DNA of 64,000 bases from Desulfovirgula thermocuniculi DSM 16036 (GTDB lineage Bacteria; Bacillota; Desulfotomaculia; Desulfotomaculales; Desulfovirgulaceae). This document shows positions 8,701-17,130 of this stretch, in pieces (position 1 is the first letter of the stretch; every line of letters starts with the position of its first letter). The notes beneath the pieces are model-generated. The model made no database searches. It had not been told where the DNA came from and saw nothing but the letters and a program-made list of their open reading frames with translations. The stretch is taken from NCBI RefSeq assembly GCF_000429345.1, contig NZ_AUBR01000009.1:1-64000 (forward strand), read 5' to 3'. Both the position numbers and the translations under genes were made by a program.

Positions 8701-8937
8701 CTCGCGAACAGCATGTAATTTTATACCTGCTCACCTACCATTAAGAAATTTTTTTGCCTCAAAATTTAGCAATAAATCATGCTTATTACTTGTAATATAA
8801 TGTTTTTATCATCAGTTGGAATGTTAGTTGTTTTCTAAAAAAAATGCAAGTTCAACGAAAAGCTGCACAAAAAGAAAATTGCCCTTGAGCTTGCCATTTA
8901 ATCACTTTTCACGGAATTTTGCCTTTTTTTAATTAAA
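8701..8937 (-). promoter_or_regulatory. AT-rich promoter region of the hydrogenase operon with palindrome
   Basis: No gene is visible. The segment is strikingly AT-rich compared with its surroundings. A palindrome with arms TATTAC and GTAATA separated by 2 nt lies at 8784-8797, a plausible operator. Reading toward the operon, a weak promoter candidate is TTGCAT, 17 nt, TAACAT (roughly 8820-8850). The exact start site cannot be assigned. Confidence 0.5.
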
Positions 8938-8973
8938 AATAAAAAGCACGGGCAACAAAAGACTGCTGCCCGT
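8938..8973 (-). terminator. intrinsic terminator of the maturation operon (after hydG)
   Basis: On the minus strand a 7-bp stem (ACGGGCA, 8973-8967, pairing with TGCCCGT, 8954-8948) is followed by a T-rich run (GCTTTTTATTTTT). It separates hydG from the hydrogenase operon promoter. Confidence 0.75.
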
Positions 8974-8992
8974 CTCCCGGAACCACCCGAAA

Positions 8993-10405
8993 TTAAAAAT
9001 ATAAATCCCTCTCACCCTGCTCAATACGCCCCAGGCGGGCTATGGTTTCCTGTCTCACAGCAGGGTTTTCAATTAAATCCAGATGTTTCCGGATGGCCTC
9101 CTCTCCAACCCGCCGTGTTTCAGCCGATGCGTAGTCCAGGAGGAATTCCTTGAAGGTGAGTATTGCGTTAGGCTGGCAGACGTTTTGGATCTGGCCTGTT
9201 TTGGCCAAGGCCATGAAACGATCCCCGGTGCGTCCTTTACGGTAGCAGGCCGTGCAAAAGCTGGGAATGTATCCCGAAAGGCAGATGCTGCGCAACACTT
9301 CATCGGGACTGCGATGGTCCTCCACCTGAAACTGGGAAGTATCCTCACCGTCCCGGCGGTACCCCTCCAGAGCACGGCGGTAGCCTCCCACACCCGTACA
9401 GGAGCCCGCACTAATTTGGGACACACCCACGGCAAGCAACTCGTCGCGAAACTCCGCCTTCTCCCGGGTGGAAAGAATGATGCCGGTGTAGGGCACGGCC
9501 AGGCGCAGGATGGCCACAATTTTTTTAAAGTCACGATCGGAAACAAGATGGGGGAATTTGTTTGGGTCAACATTTAAAGCCGGGCGCAGGCGAGGTACAG
9601 AAATGGTGTGGGGACCTACGCCAAAGCGCTCCTCCAAATGCATGGCGTGGAAGATAAGGCCGAGTACCTCGAACTTGTAGTCGTAAAGACCGAACAGCAC
9701 GCCTAAGCCCACGTCGTCAATGCCGGCCTCCATGGCCCGGTCCATGGCCGTAGTGTGCCAGTCGTAGTCCCGCTTGGGTCCTGAGGGGTGCATAGTCCGG
9801 TAGGTTTCCCGGTGATAGGTTTCCTGGAAGAGTATATAGGTACCGATGCCCACTTCTTTTAAAAGCCGGTATTCCTCCACCGTGGTGGCGGCAATGTTGA
9901 CGTTCACCCGCCGGATGCTGCCATTCTTGTCTTTTACGGAATATATGGTGCGGATGGCCTCTAAAACGTAATCGATGGGGCAGTTCTTGGGATCCTCACC
10001 AGCCTCCAATGCTAGCCGCTTATGACCCATGGCCTCCAGGGCCACTACCTCGTCCTTTATTTCTTCCATGGTCAATCGGCGCCGGACCAGTTCCCTGTTG
10101 TCCCGGCGGTAGCCGCAATAGCGGCAGTTGTTGACGCAGTAATTGCTGATGTAAAGGGGAGCGAAAAGGACCAATCGCTTGCCGTAAATCCTCTCTTTAA
10201 CCTGGTAGGCGGCAGCATACATCATCTCGAGGGTTTCCGGGTCCTCCACGTGGAGTAGCACAGCCACCTCAAAGGGAGTAAGGCCCTTTGCATCCTGGGC
10301 CCTTTCAATAATCTTCCGGGCTAGGGACTTTGGTGCCCGGCGGCCCTCTTCTAAGAGGGTATTGATTTGTTCCTCGTTAATAAAGCTGGCCGGCTCGCAT
10401 CTCAT
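8993..10405 (-). CDS. hydG: [FeFe]-hydrogenase H-cluster radical SAM maturase HydG
   Basis: The 470-residue radical SAM enzyme cleaves tyrosine to make the CO and cyanide ligands of the diiron subcluster, via an Fe-CO-CN synthon. The radical SAM motif is CVNNCRYCGY (about 95-105), and the C-terminal domain holds the second-cluster cysteines (CTACYRKGRTGDRF). The length is normal. ATG 10405 has a GGAGGGG site and overlaps the end of hydE by 29 bp. It is the last gene of the TM1266-aspA-hydF-hydE-hydG operon. Confidence 0.96.
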   Translation of the reverse strand: MRCEPASFINEEQINTLLEEGRRAPKSLARKIIERAQDAKGLTPFEVAVLLHVEDPETLEMMYAAAYQVKERIYGKRLVLFAPLYISNYCVNNCRYCGYRRDNRELVRRRLTMEEIKDEVVALEAMGHKRLALEAGEDPKNCPIDYVLEAIRTIYSVKDKNGSIRRVNVNIAATTVEEYRLLKEVGIGTYILFQETYHRETYRTMHPSGPKRDYDWHTTAMDRAMEAGIDDVGLGVLFGLYDYKFEVLGLIFHAMHLEERFGVGPHTISVPRLRPALNVDPNKFPHLVSDRDFKKIVAILRLAVPYTGIILSTREKAEFRDELLAVGVSQISAGSCTGVGGYRRALEGYRRDGEDTSQFQVEDHRSPDEVLRSICLSGYIPSFCTACYRKGRTGDRFMALAKTGQIQNVCQPNAILTFKEFLLDYASAETRRVGEEAIRKHLDLIENPAVRQETIARLGRIEQGERDLYF

Positions 10406-11468
10406 ACAATTCTACCCCTCCTCGCCATTTAGGTGAATGTCCCGGCCCGCGCCCAATGCTCCGTCCCAAGGAGGCAATTAGGTCCCGGATGGAAGCCACA
10501 TTGGTCTCTATTTCCTGGTCCACACCAGCTTTGCCAGGGTAAATCTGGTAGTGGCGCCGGTAGGGCAGCGGGGTTATATCGGGCATAATTACGTTGCCCC
10601 CGTAACAGAGACCCAGGCGCCTTCCCTGGGGGTGAATGGTTCCCAGGGCAGTGGTAGCCGGCAGATGGGCCAGAGGAAGTAACAGCCTGGTAACGGCCAG
10701 TGTTTTCAGGGTCAGGTCCAGGCTACCCCCGGCTTCCCCGGCCAGGGGCGTCTGGGGATGGGGGATGAAGGGCCCTATGCCGGCCATCTCCACATCCAGC
10801 TCCTTTAGCAACAAAATATCCTCAGCCAGAGTTTCCAGGTCCTGGCCCGGCAGGCCCACCATGTTCCCCGAGCCCACTTGATAACCCAGCTCCTTAAGCC
10901 ACAGCAAGCACCGCAACCGATTTTCCCAGCTGGTGCCCGGACGCAGGCAAGCAAAAAGCTCCCGGTTTGCCGTCTCGTGCTTTAAGAGGTACCGATCCGC
11001 ACCGGCCTGGCGCCAGAGGCGGTAATCTTCCCGGGAGCGCTCCCCTAGGGAGAGGGTGATTGCTTTTACCCCCACCTCTTCTTTCAAGCGCCTGATAATC
11101 TCTGCCACCACGGGGGCGCTGTAATAAGGGTCTTCTCCCGACTGTAGGACCACCGTGGGCAGCCCCAGCTCGACCGCCTTTCGGGCGGCGGCCAGGATTT
11201 CCTCCGGGCTCATGCGATACCGCCGTAAGTGCTTGTTGTCCCGCCGCAGGCCGCAATAAAGGCAGTTCTGGCGGCAATGGTTGGAAAACTCGATGATCCC
11301 CCGCAGGTGCACCTCGCGCCCCAGGTACTTCTCCCTCACCTCATCGGCTGCCCGGCCCAAGGCTTCCAGTTCCTCTCCCTCGGCCTCAAGAAGCACTATT
11401 ATTTCTTCCCGGGAAAGGTCGTGGTTTTTTTGAGCTTTAGCCAGCGCTTCGCAAAACTCTTTACGCAT
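10377..11468 (-). CDS. hydE: [FeFe]-hydrogenase H-cluster radical SAM maturase HydE
   Basis: This protein of about 363 residues has the BioB-like radical SAM fold with motif CRQNCLYCGLRRDN (about 65-80) and the usual HydE segments LQSGEDPYY and GNMVGLPGQ. HydE processes the HydG product on the way to the diiron subcluster. ATG 11468 with AGGGTGG just upstream is preferred to GTG 11477. It starts directly after hydF and overlaps hydG, consistent with coupled translation of the three maturases. Confidence 0.95.
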   Translation of the reverse strand: MRKEFCEALAKAQKNHDLSREEIIVLLEAEGEELEALGRAADEVREKYLGREVHLRGIIEFSNHCRQNCLYCGLRRDNKHLRRYRMSPEEILAAARKAVELGLPTVVLQSGEDPYYSAPVVAEIIRRLKEEVGVKAITLSLGERSREDYRLWRQAGADRYLLKHETANRELFACLRPGTSWENRLRCLLWLKELGYQVGSGNMVGLPGQDLETLAEDILLLKELDVEMAGIGPFIPHPQTPLAGEAGGSLDLTLKTLAVTRLLLPLAHLPATTALGTIHPQGRRLGLCYGGNVIMPDITPLPYRRHYQIYPGKAGVDQEIETNVASIRDLIASLGRSIGRGPGHSPKWRGGVELYEMRAGQLY

Positions 11469-11478
11469 GCCATCCACC

Positions 11479-12756
11479 CTATTTTTGCCGCCCCTGCCGT
11501 AAAAGGGCTAATTCATCCTCCATGTCCACCCGTTCTTCTAATACGACTAGAGCTTGGGGAAAGGGGGAAAGGGCCCGCTTGAGCACCCCGTGCAGGTAAG
11601 CCATGAGCACCCCGTAATTGACAATAGGCACTCCAGCCTCTCGGGCCTGCAACAAACGGTAGAGCATCTCCCGGCGGTTGAGCATGCAGGCCCCGCAGTG
11701 TACTACCAACTTATAGTCCGCCAAGTTTTCCGGTAGGGGACCGCTACCACTGATCACATCAAAAAGCAAGTCCCCACCAACGGTCTGCCGCAACCAACGG
11801 GGAATTTTCACCCGGCCAATGTCGTCCTGGATGGGGTGGTGGGTGCAAGCCTCGGCAATCAAGACCCTGTCCCCGGGCTTTAAGCTCTTGACTGCCTTTG
11901 CTCCCTCCACCAGGGTAAGCAGGTCCCCTTTGTAGCGGGCAAAGAGGATGGAAAAGGAAGTAAATGGGACATCCGGCGGGGTATCGGCGGCAGCCTTTAA
12001 GTAGGCCGAGGCATCCGTCACTACCAAACCGGGTTTGACACCCAACGCTCCCAGGGCATGCTTCAACTCCCGCTCCTTGACCATGACCGCTACAGCATCG
12101 TGTTCTAACACATCCCTAATAACCTGCTGTTGGGGTAGAATGAGCCTTCCCCTGGGAGCTGCTTTGTCAATGGGGATGACCAAGACCACCACATCCCCCG
12201 GCTGGATGAGGTCGCCCACAATGGTAGGCAGGGCCCAGTCCTTAGGCACATGGCGTACCAAAGCCATCTTGAGCCGGTCTATACCCCAGCGCAAAAGAGC
12301 GCTGACTGCTACAAAGGGAATGCCCAGTTCCTGTTGCCAGGGCCGACTGGCAGCCTCGGGATAGAGGTCGATTTTGTTGATTACCCCCACCACCGGCACG
12401 CCTATTTCACCAGCCCGTTTCACCACCTCCTGTTCACACTGCCCAATGCCCCGGACTGGGTCAATGACTAAAAGGGCGAGGTCGGTCTTGCTCAACACCG
12501 CCAGGCTCCGCTGCACCCGCAGCTCCCCCAGCGGGCCCACGTCGTCCAGCCCCGCCGTGTCAATGATCATCACCGGCCCCAGGGGGAGGAGTTCCATGGC
12601 CTTAGCCACCGGGTCGGTGGTGGTACCGGGAACTTCGGAGACAATGGCTACCTCCTGGCCGGTAAGGGCGTTGATGAGGCTGGACTTGCCGGCATTGCGC
12701 CGACCAAAGAGGGCGATATGCAGCCTTTCCCCTTTGGGGGTGGCGTTAAGGGTCAT
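11479..12756 (-). CDS. hydF: [FeFe]-hydrogenase maturation GTPase HydF
   Basis: The 425-residue scaffold protein has an N-terminal GTPase domain (G1 GRRNAGKSS, G3 DTAGL, G4 NKID), a dimerisation domain and a C-terminal 4Fe-4S site (CTHHP about 305, HCGAC about 355). HydF carries the diiron precursor and inserts it into apo-HydA. The long in-frame extension upstream to 13089 lies over aspA and is not real; ATG 12756, with a GGCAGGTGG site 2 nt after the aspA stop, fits the family. Confidence 0.96.
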   Translation of the reverse strand: MTLNATPKGERLHIALFGRRNAGKSSLINALTGQEVAIVSEVPGTTTDPVAKAMELLPLGPVMIIDTAGLDDVGPLGELRVQRSLAVLSKTDLALLVIDPVRGIGQCEQEVVKRAGEIGVPVVGVINKIDLYPEAASRPWQQELGIPFVAVSALLRWGIDRLKMALVRHVPKDWALPTIVGDLIQPGDVVVLVIPIDKAAPRGRLILPQQQVIRDVLEHDAVAVMVKERELKHALGALGVKPGLVVTDASAYLKAAADTPPDVPFTSFSILFARYKGDLLTLVEGAKAVKSLKPGDRVLIAEACTHHPIQDDIGRVKIPRWLRQTVGGDLLFDVISGSGPLPENLADYKLVVHCGACMLNRREMLYRLLQAREAGVPIVNYGVLMAYLHGVLKRALSPFPQALVVLEERVDMEDELALLRQGRQK

Positions 12757-12758
12757 GG

Positions 12759-14193
12759 CTAACCACCTGCCTTGTTTAGAAAACGCTTTAACTTGCTGAT
12801 CCCCGCCACGCCCGGTGTAGTAAGCTCCTCTGGACAAAGAACGGCCTCGATCTCTTCCTTGGTGAACAAGCCCTCCTCCAGCAGGAGGTCCGTCACCGGG
12901 CGGTTTTCCTGCGCCGAGCGCCGGGCCAACGCGGCGGCCTTCTCGTAGCCAATATAGGGCACAAAGGCGGTGATGAGGGCCTGGCTGTTCAGGAACAACT
13001 CCCGGCAGCGGGCTTCGTTGGCCGTAATGCCCCGCACACATCTTTCGGCCAGCAGGAGGGCGGCGTTGGCCAACATCTCCATGGAGCAAAGCAAATTGTG
13101 GGCAATGAGAGGGAGAAAGGCGTTTAGCTCCAGCTGGCCGGAGGCGGCAGCCATGTTGATGGCCACGTCCGCGGCCATTACCTGGTAGGCCACCTGGGTA
13201 ACCATCTCCGGAATGACCGGGTTAACTTTGCCGGGCATGATGGAGGAGCCGGCTTGTACCTCAGGCAATTTGATTTCAGCCAGTCCCGCTCGCGGCCCGG
13301 AAGACAAAAGTCGCAGGTCTCCAGAGATTTTTGCTAGGTTGACGGCGGCGGCCTTCACCAGACCCGAAACTTCCACAAAAACATCGGCGTTCTGGGTGGC
13401 CTCCACGCTGTTTTCGGCCCGGGCCAGGCCAAAGCCAGTGAGTTCCCGCAGGATCTCGATGACCCGGAAGATGTAGCGGCGGCTGGCGTTTAGCCCGGTG
13501 CCTACAGCAGTGCCGCCCAGGTTAACCTGTCGCAGGCGCTCCTCGGCCTTGTAAAGTCGCCACCAGTCCCGGGCCACCGCCTCGGCCCAGGCACCAAACT
13601 CCTGGCCCAGGGTTATGGGCACCGCGTCCTGGAGTTGGGTGCGGCCCACCTTAAGGATGGAGGCAAACTCCTTTTCCTTTTCCTGCAGCGCTCCCTGCAA
13701 CTCGGCCATGGCCCGGCTGAGTTCCCGCACCAGCTTGATGGCTGCCACGCGCAAAGCCGTGGGGTAAACGTCGTTAGTAGACTGCCCCAAGTTGACGTGA
13801 TCCAGAGGATGGACCAGTGAGTAATTGCCTTTTTCCCCGCCCAAAAGCTCAATGGCCCGGTTGGCAATAACTTCGTTGACGTTCATGTTGGTGGAGGTCC
13901 CAGCTCCCCCTTGAAAGGCGTCCACCACAATTTGCTCCCGCCACAGCCCTTGGGCCAGCTCCTCAGCGGCCTGGACGATAGCCCGGGCCACACGCTCCTC
14001 CAAAAGGCCTAGCTCCAGGTTGGCCATGGCTGCCGCCTTTTTCACCAAGGCCAGGGCCCAGATCAGCTCCCGGTGGACGGGCAGGCCAGACACGGCAAAG
14101 TTTTCTCTGGCCCTCTGCGTGTGGATGCCGTAATAGGCTTCTCTGGGAATGGCTCTCTCACCCAGAAAATCTTTCTCTACCCTGAAGGCACAT
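12759..14193 (-). CDS. aspA: aspartate ammonia-lyase (aspartase), with apparent frame break at the start
   Basis: The protein is a fumarase/aspartase superfamily member that splits aspartate to fumarate and ammonia, with the signature GSSIMPGKVNP and the TSTNMNVNEV and GTAVGTGLN segments. Linked aspA is typical of H-cluster maturation operons, probably as a source of fixed nitrogen for the dithiomethylamine bridge. The first in-frame start is GTG 14093, but conserved N-terminal residues (DFLGERAIPREAYYGIHTQR) are encoded upstream to about 14180 with no start codon in frame. ATG 14193, behind an AGGAG site, is one base out of frame. Removing one G from GGG 14182-14180 joins ATG 14193 to the gene and gives about 477 residues, the usual size. 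Confidence 0.88.
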
Positions 14194-14201
14194 CACTCCT
14201 T

Positions 14202-14459
14202 TTAGCGGGAAATCAAAGCACTCCTTACCATCACCCCCTTAATGTTACCCAACTTTCCCGTCATAGCCCCAATTTCGTCGGTAGTGCCATCCACAATGAG
14301 GGCAATCACGGCCAGATTTTTTTCGCGGTAAGGTACACCCATGCGCCCAACAATGATCTCTCCGTACTCGCTTAAGATGCTGTTGATTTTTCCTGCCGCT
14401 TGCCGGCGGTCCTGCACTAGGATACCTACTACCCCTATGCGTCTTTCCAAGGATCCCAC
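14202..14459 (-). CDS. TM1266-family putative iron-only hydrogenase system regulator
   Basis: The 82-85 residue ferredoxin-fold (ACT-like) protein is of the family named after Thermotoga TM1266, always found with hydE/hydG/aspA genes. It shows the RRIGVVGILVQDR start, the SEYGEIIVGRMGVPYREK centre and an IALIVDGT strand. Its role in hydrogenase regulation is proposed, not shown. It is the first gene of the maturation operon. TTG 14450 has a better-spaced AAGGGG site than GTG 14459, so the start is uncertain by three codons. Confidence 0.85.
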   Translation of the reverse strand: MGSLERRIGVVGILVQDRRQAAGKINSILSEYGEIIVGRMGVPYREKNLAVIALIVDGTTDEIGAMTGKLGNIKGVMVRSALISR

Positions 14460-14634
14460 CCCTTCTTAAGCAAAAAGGCCTGCTTTTCCCACGAAAAGCA
14501 AGCCTTGCCTTGCCTTACCTTTCACCCCCCTTGACGGCAGGGAAACCCCTTTTCGCAGGAAAGGTTAACTACATTTTTGGCCCCTCCCGGCCAGTTCATA
14601 AAACCCAACCGGTCAGGGCGAAAAGATAAAGTTT
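14460..14634 (-). ncRNA. structured 5' leader with attenuator, upstream of the H-cluster maturation operon
   Basis: From the predicted start near 14634 the minus-strand RNA carries CUUUUCGC (14625-14618), complementary to GCGAAAAG (14556-14549). That same GCGAAAAG can instead pair with CUUUUCGU (14498-14491) in the 5' arm of the terminator at 14471-14505. Between lie hairpins UGGCC/GGCCA and a domain closed by CCUUUC/GAAAGG (about 14565-14516). This mutually exclusive pairing is the layout of a transcription-attenuating riboswitch or protein-dependent attenuator. I could not match it to a known class. Confidence 0.6.
14471..14505 (-). terminator. attenuator hairpin before the TM1266-family gene
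   Basis: A 13-bp stem including one G-U pair and a 4-nt loop (14489-14492) is followed by five U at 14476-14472. It sits 12 nt before the first gene of the operon, so it must be bypassed for expression. Confidence 0.8.
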
Positions 14635-14640
14635 TCTGTA

Positions 14641-14669
14641 ATTATAACCAATTGTCTCCTTAAAAGCAA
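14641..14669 (-). promoter_or_regulatory. sigma-A-type promoter of the maturation operon
   Basis: On the minus strand TTGCTT (14669-14664), 17 nt, TATAAT (14646-14641). The -10 is a perfect consensus and the spacing is ideal, placing the start near 14634. Confidence 0.75.
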
Positions 14670-14759
14670 CAGCAAGCATACCGACAAAAAAATCACGTAT
14701 AGTTATGTATAGCCAGGAAAACCGGCGGCCATCTTAAACTCAGTTAGGGGGGCGGAGAA

Positions 14760-14996
14760 ATGGCCGATATAACCATTCACCTGGAACCGGCCATCAGCGG
14801 GCGCGGCCTGGGGCAGCTGAAGTCCGCCCTGGACACCATGGGCGAGGAAGACCAGCTGAGCATTGTCATGGAAGCCGCCGATGCCCACCAGGCCACCCGG
14901 GTCATCAAAATGCTGGAGGCTCACGGCCTGGATTACCAGCCGCGGGGAAGCCACGATGGCAGGTTCTACTACATCATCGCCCGCAGGAAAAGATGA
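14760..14996 (+). CDS. small hypothetical protein, possible degenerate TusA/SirA-like fold
   Basis: This is a 78-residue soluble protein with a good GGGGGGCGGAG site. The order of strands and helices (short N-terminal strand, helix GRGLGQLKSALDTM, strand LSIVMEA, helix DAHQATRVIKMLEAHG, then RGSHDGRFYYIIAR) resembles TusA/SirA sulfur carriers, but there is no cysteine at all, so sulfur transfer is excluded. It stands alone between the maturation operon and a convergent membrane protein. The function is unknown and the fold suggestion is weak. Confidence 0.65.
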   Translation: MADITIHLEPAISGRGLGQLKSALDTMGEEDQLSIVMEAADAHQATRVIKMLEAHGLDYQPRGSHDGRFYYIIARRKR

Positions 14997-15003
14997 CGCG
15001 CCG

Positions 15004-16071
15004 TTACGAGCTGAGCTCTTTCCACCTTTCCAGGTCCCGGCGGGTTTCCTGCGGGCGGCCCGCCCACAGGGCCGCGGCCAGGAAAGTGAGAGCCACGCCC
15101 ACGACGAGAGGGAAATAACGCACCTCCCCCCCTAAAAGCCCTCGCCCCAGTGCCAGGGCCGCTCCGTAAAGGCCCAGGCCGGTAATGACCAGCGCGTAGT
15201 TGCCCAGCCCCAATTCCAGGCCCAGGCCGGCGAGGGCCAGCAGCACCGACGCCCAGCGCACCCAGGCGGGGGAATAACCCGCCAGGGGGCACAAGAGTTC
15301 CCCCAGAATCCCCACGGCAAACAGCCAGCGCCCCGCAGGCGCCAGGCGGAGAAACCAAGTGGACTTTTCCGCGGCCAGGGCATAGTAATCCCCCAGCAGG
15401 AAAAAGACGTCCCGCCAGGCCTTTAACTTTTCCCCCAAACTCAGTGTGGGGGTGATTACGGGCAGGGAATCCAGGGGGTGCCGGCGCTCCGGGTACAGGT
15501 GCCCCAAAACGTGGGGGAGAAAGGCAAAGCCAAAGGCGGCCAGCACATAGGCCCAGCCCGCCGCAGGCGGGTACTGGACAAGAAGGTAGGCGGCAGTATA
15601 AAGCAGGGTGTGCAGCGCGCGCCATGATGGAGCCCAGAGGGGAAGGAAGCAGAGCCAGCATGCCGGGAAGAGTATTACCGCTACCCCGCCGGCCCCGCCG
15701 TACTTCATGAGCAGGCCCCACAGCACGGCCCAGGTAACCGTGGTGAGCCAGGCCAGGGGCGAGCGGTAATAAGTGGCAAACAGGTGTCCCCAGGAGAAGA
15801 GGTGGAAGGCCGCCTTCACCGCGACCGCCACCACCAGCACATCCACGGCTTCCCACACCCGGAAAGCTCCGCCGGAAAAACAAAACGCCAGGTTGGCCAG
15901 CCCTGCCCCCGCAGCCAGCCCCGCCAGCAGGGGCAGCAGCCTCGCCCTTGCCGCCCGGAAGGAGAGGTAGAGCGCCAGGAAAAACAAGAGCGGGTAATAG
16001 AGCGGGCCGCCGCCCCCCAGCAGCGCAAGAGCCGCCAGCCCCACTCCTTCCAAGAAAACATTCAGCCGCAT
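15004..16071 (-). CDS. multi-pass membrane protein of unknown function
   Basis: This protein of about 355 residues is very rich in Leu, Ala and Gly with roughly ten hydrophobic stretches over its whole length, and has a short polar C-terminus (RPQETRRDLERWKELSS). I see no transporter or enzyme motif. ATG 16071, behind GAGGTGAGG, is favoured; the frame stays open to 16131. A longer overlapping ORF in another frame (Gly/Pro/Arg-rich) is a GC artefact. It is convergent with the 78-residue gene and follows the radical SAM gene on the same strand. Confidence 0.7.
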   Translation of the reverse strand: MRLNVFLEGVGLAALALLGGGGPLYYPLLFFLALYLSFRAARARLLPLLAGLAAGAGLANLAFCFSGGAFRVWEAVDVLVVAVAVKAAFHLFSWGHLFATYYRSPLAWLTTVTWAVLWGLLMKYGGAGGVAVILFPACWLCFLPLWAPSWRALHTLLYTAAYLLVQYPPAAGWAYVLAAFGFAFLPHVLGHLYPERRHPLDSLPVITPTLSLGEKLKAWRDVFFLLGDYYALAAEKSTWFLRLAPAGRWLFAVGILGELLCPLAGYSPAWVRWASVLLALAGLGLELGLGNYALVITGLGLYGAALALGRGLLGGEVRYFPLVVGVALTFLAAALWAGRPQETRRDLERWKELSS

Positions 16072-16154
16072 TCCTGCAAACCTCACCTCGTTTCCCCTCA
16101 GCGGTACCTCGGCACCGCAGAGAACTTTCAAGGAGCAAGATTACGGATCATCGG

Positions 16155-16985
16155 TCAGGGTAGCCTCATTCCGGAGTCGCCTTCTGGGGAAAGAGCCGCC
16201 AGCCTTCTCGAGAACAATCTCATGTAGCTCTGCGGGTCCCTGAGGTAATCTTCCAGCCGCCCCAGTGCCCTGCGAAAAGCCCGGCGGTAGGCGACCTTTA
16301 AACGCCGTACCGCCGCCGGGTAGGGGTTTAACGGGTCAAAATATATTTCCCTGATCCCGGCTCCCCTTAAAGCATTCAGGAGCCCTTCCAGCGCCCCGGG
16401 GGCATCCGTGATCCCCGGAAGGACCGGGGCCACAAACGCCCACACGCTTATGCCTCCCTCTATAAGCCTTCTTGCCGCACGGAGGCGCGCCGAGGGCGGC
16501 GCAGCCCCCGGTTCCAGCACCGCCGCCGCCCCGTCATCGGCGGTGGTCACCGTAAAGCCCACCGAAGACCCTTTGAGGCTCTTAAACAAATCAAGATCCC
16601 GCACCACCAGGTCGGACTTGGTGAGCAGGTCTATCTCCACCTCAGGCCATTCCGCCAAAAGAACCTCCAGGGCGCTCCTGGTGAGGTTGTACACGGCCTC
16701 TGCCGGCTGGTAGGCGTCCGTCACCGTGCCCAGGATAACCCTCCCCGCAAGGCTCTTTTTGCGCCGCAGCTCGCGCCGCAAGACCTCCGGAAAGTTCACC
16801 TTGGCCCGCACAAACTCGCCCCATTCCGCAGCGTGCCCTGCAAAGCGGAGCACCGTGTCCGCGTAGCAGTAACGGCACGCATGGACGCATCCGGTATACG
16901 GGTTTAGGCAGAAGCGGTAGCCGGGGATGCCGGTTTTACTGAGAGCCGTTTTGCAGCAGACGGCCTCTACCGCCTTTACGGGCAC
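16155..16985 (-). CDS. SPL-family radical SAM protein
   Basis: This protein of about 276 residues belongs to the spore photoproduct lyase-related radical SAM family (COG1533): CVHACRYCYA near residue 35-45, NPYTGC just before it, GTVTDAYQP, and LLTKSDLVVRDLDL. It lacks the C-terminal features I would need to call a true spore photoproduct lyase, so the substrate is unknown. GTG 16985, preceded by GGGGGG with a 9-nt spacer, is the likely start; TTG 17024 is possible. Confidence 0.82.
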   Translation of the reverse strand: MPVKAVEAVCCKTALSKTGIPGYRFCLNPYTGCVHACRYCYADTVLRFAGHAAEWGEFVRAKVNFPEVLRRELRRKKSLAGRVILGTVTDAYQPAEAVYNLTRSALEVLLAEWPEVEIDLLTKSDLVVRDLDLFKSLKGSSVGFTVTTADDGAAAVLEPGAAPPSARLRAARRLIEGGISVWAFVAPVLPGITDAPGALEGLLNALRGAGIREIYFDPLNPYPAAVRRLKVAYRRAFRRALGRLEDYLRDPQSYMRLFSRRLAALSPEGDSGMRLP

Positions 16986-17130
16986 TTCGACAAGCCCCCC
17001 ATCTCCCCCCTGCCCCTCCGGCAAGCCCTATGCCCCCATGCGCACCCGTAGCGCGGAAAAAGAAGGGTCCCACCAGCAAGCCGGGAGCAGCAGCGCCCCG
17101 GGGAAGGACAGCCGCGGGCCGGGCAACGGG

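Noticed and set aside
11479-13089. 536-residue reading of HydF
   Set aside because: The extra N-terminus is encoded over aspA and has no homology to HydF; a good start with ribosome binding site exists at 12756.
14969-16138. Long minus-strand ORF rich in Gly/Arg/Pro overlapping the membrane protein
   Set aside because: Low-complexity composition typical of a shifted frame in GC-rich DNA; the frame at 15004-16071 encodes clear membrane helices.
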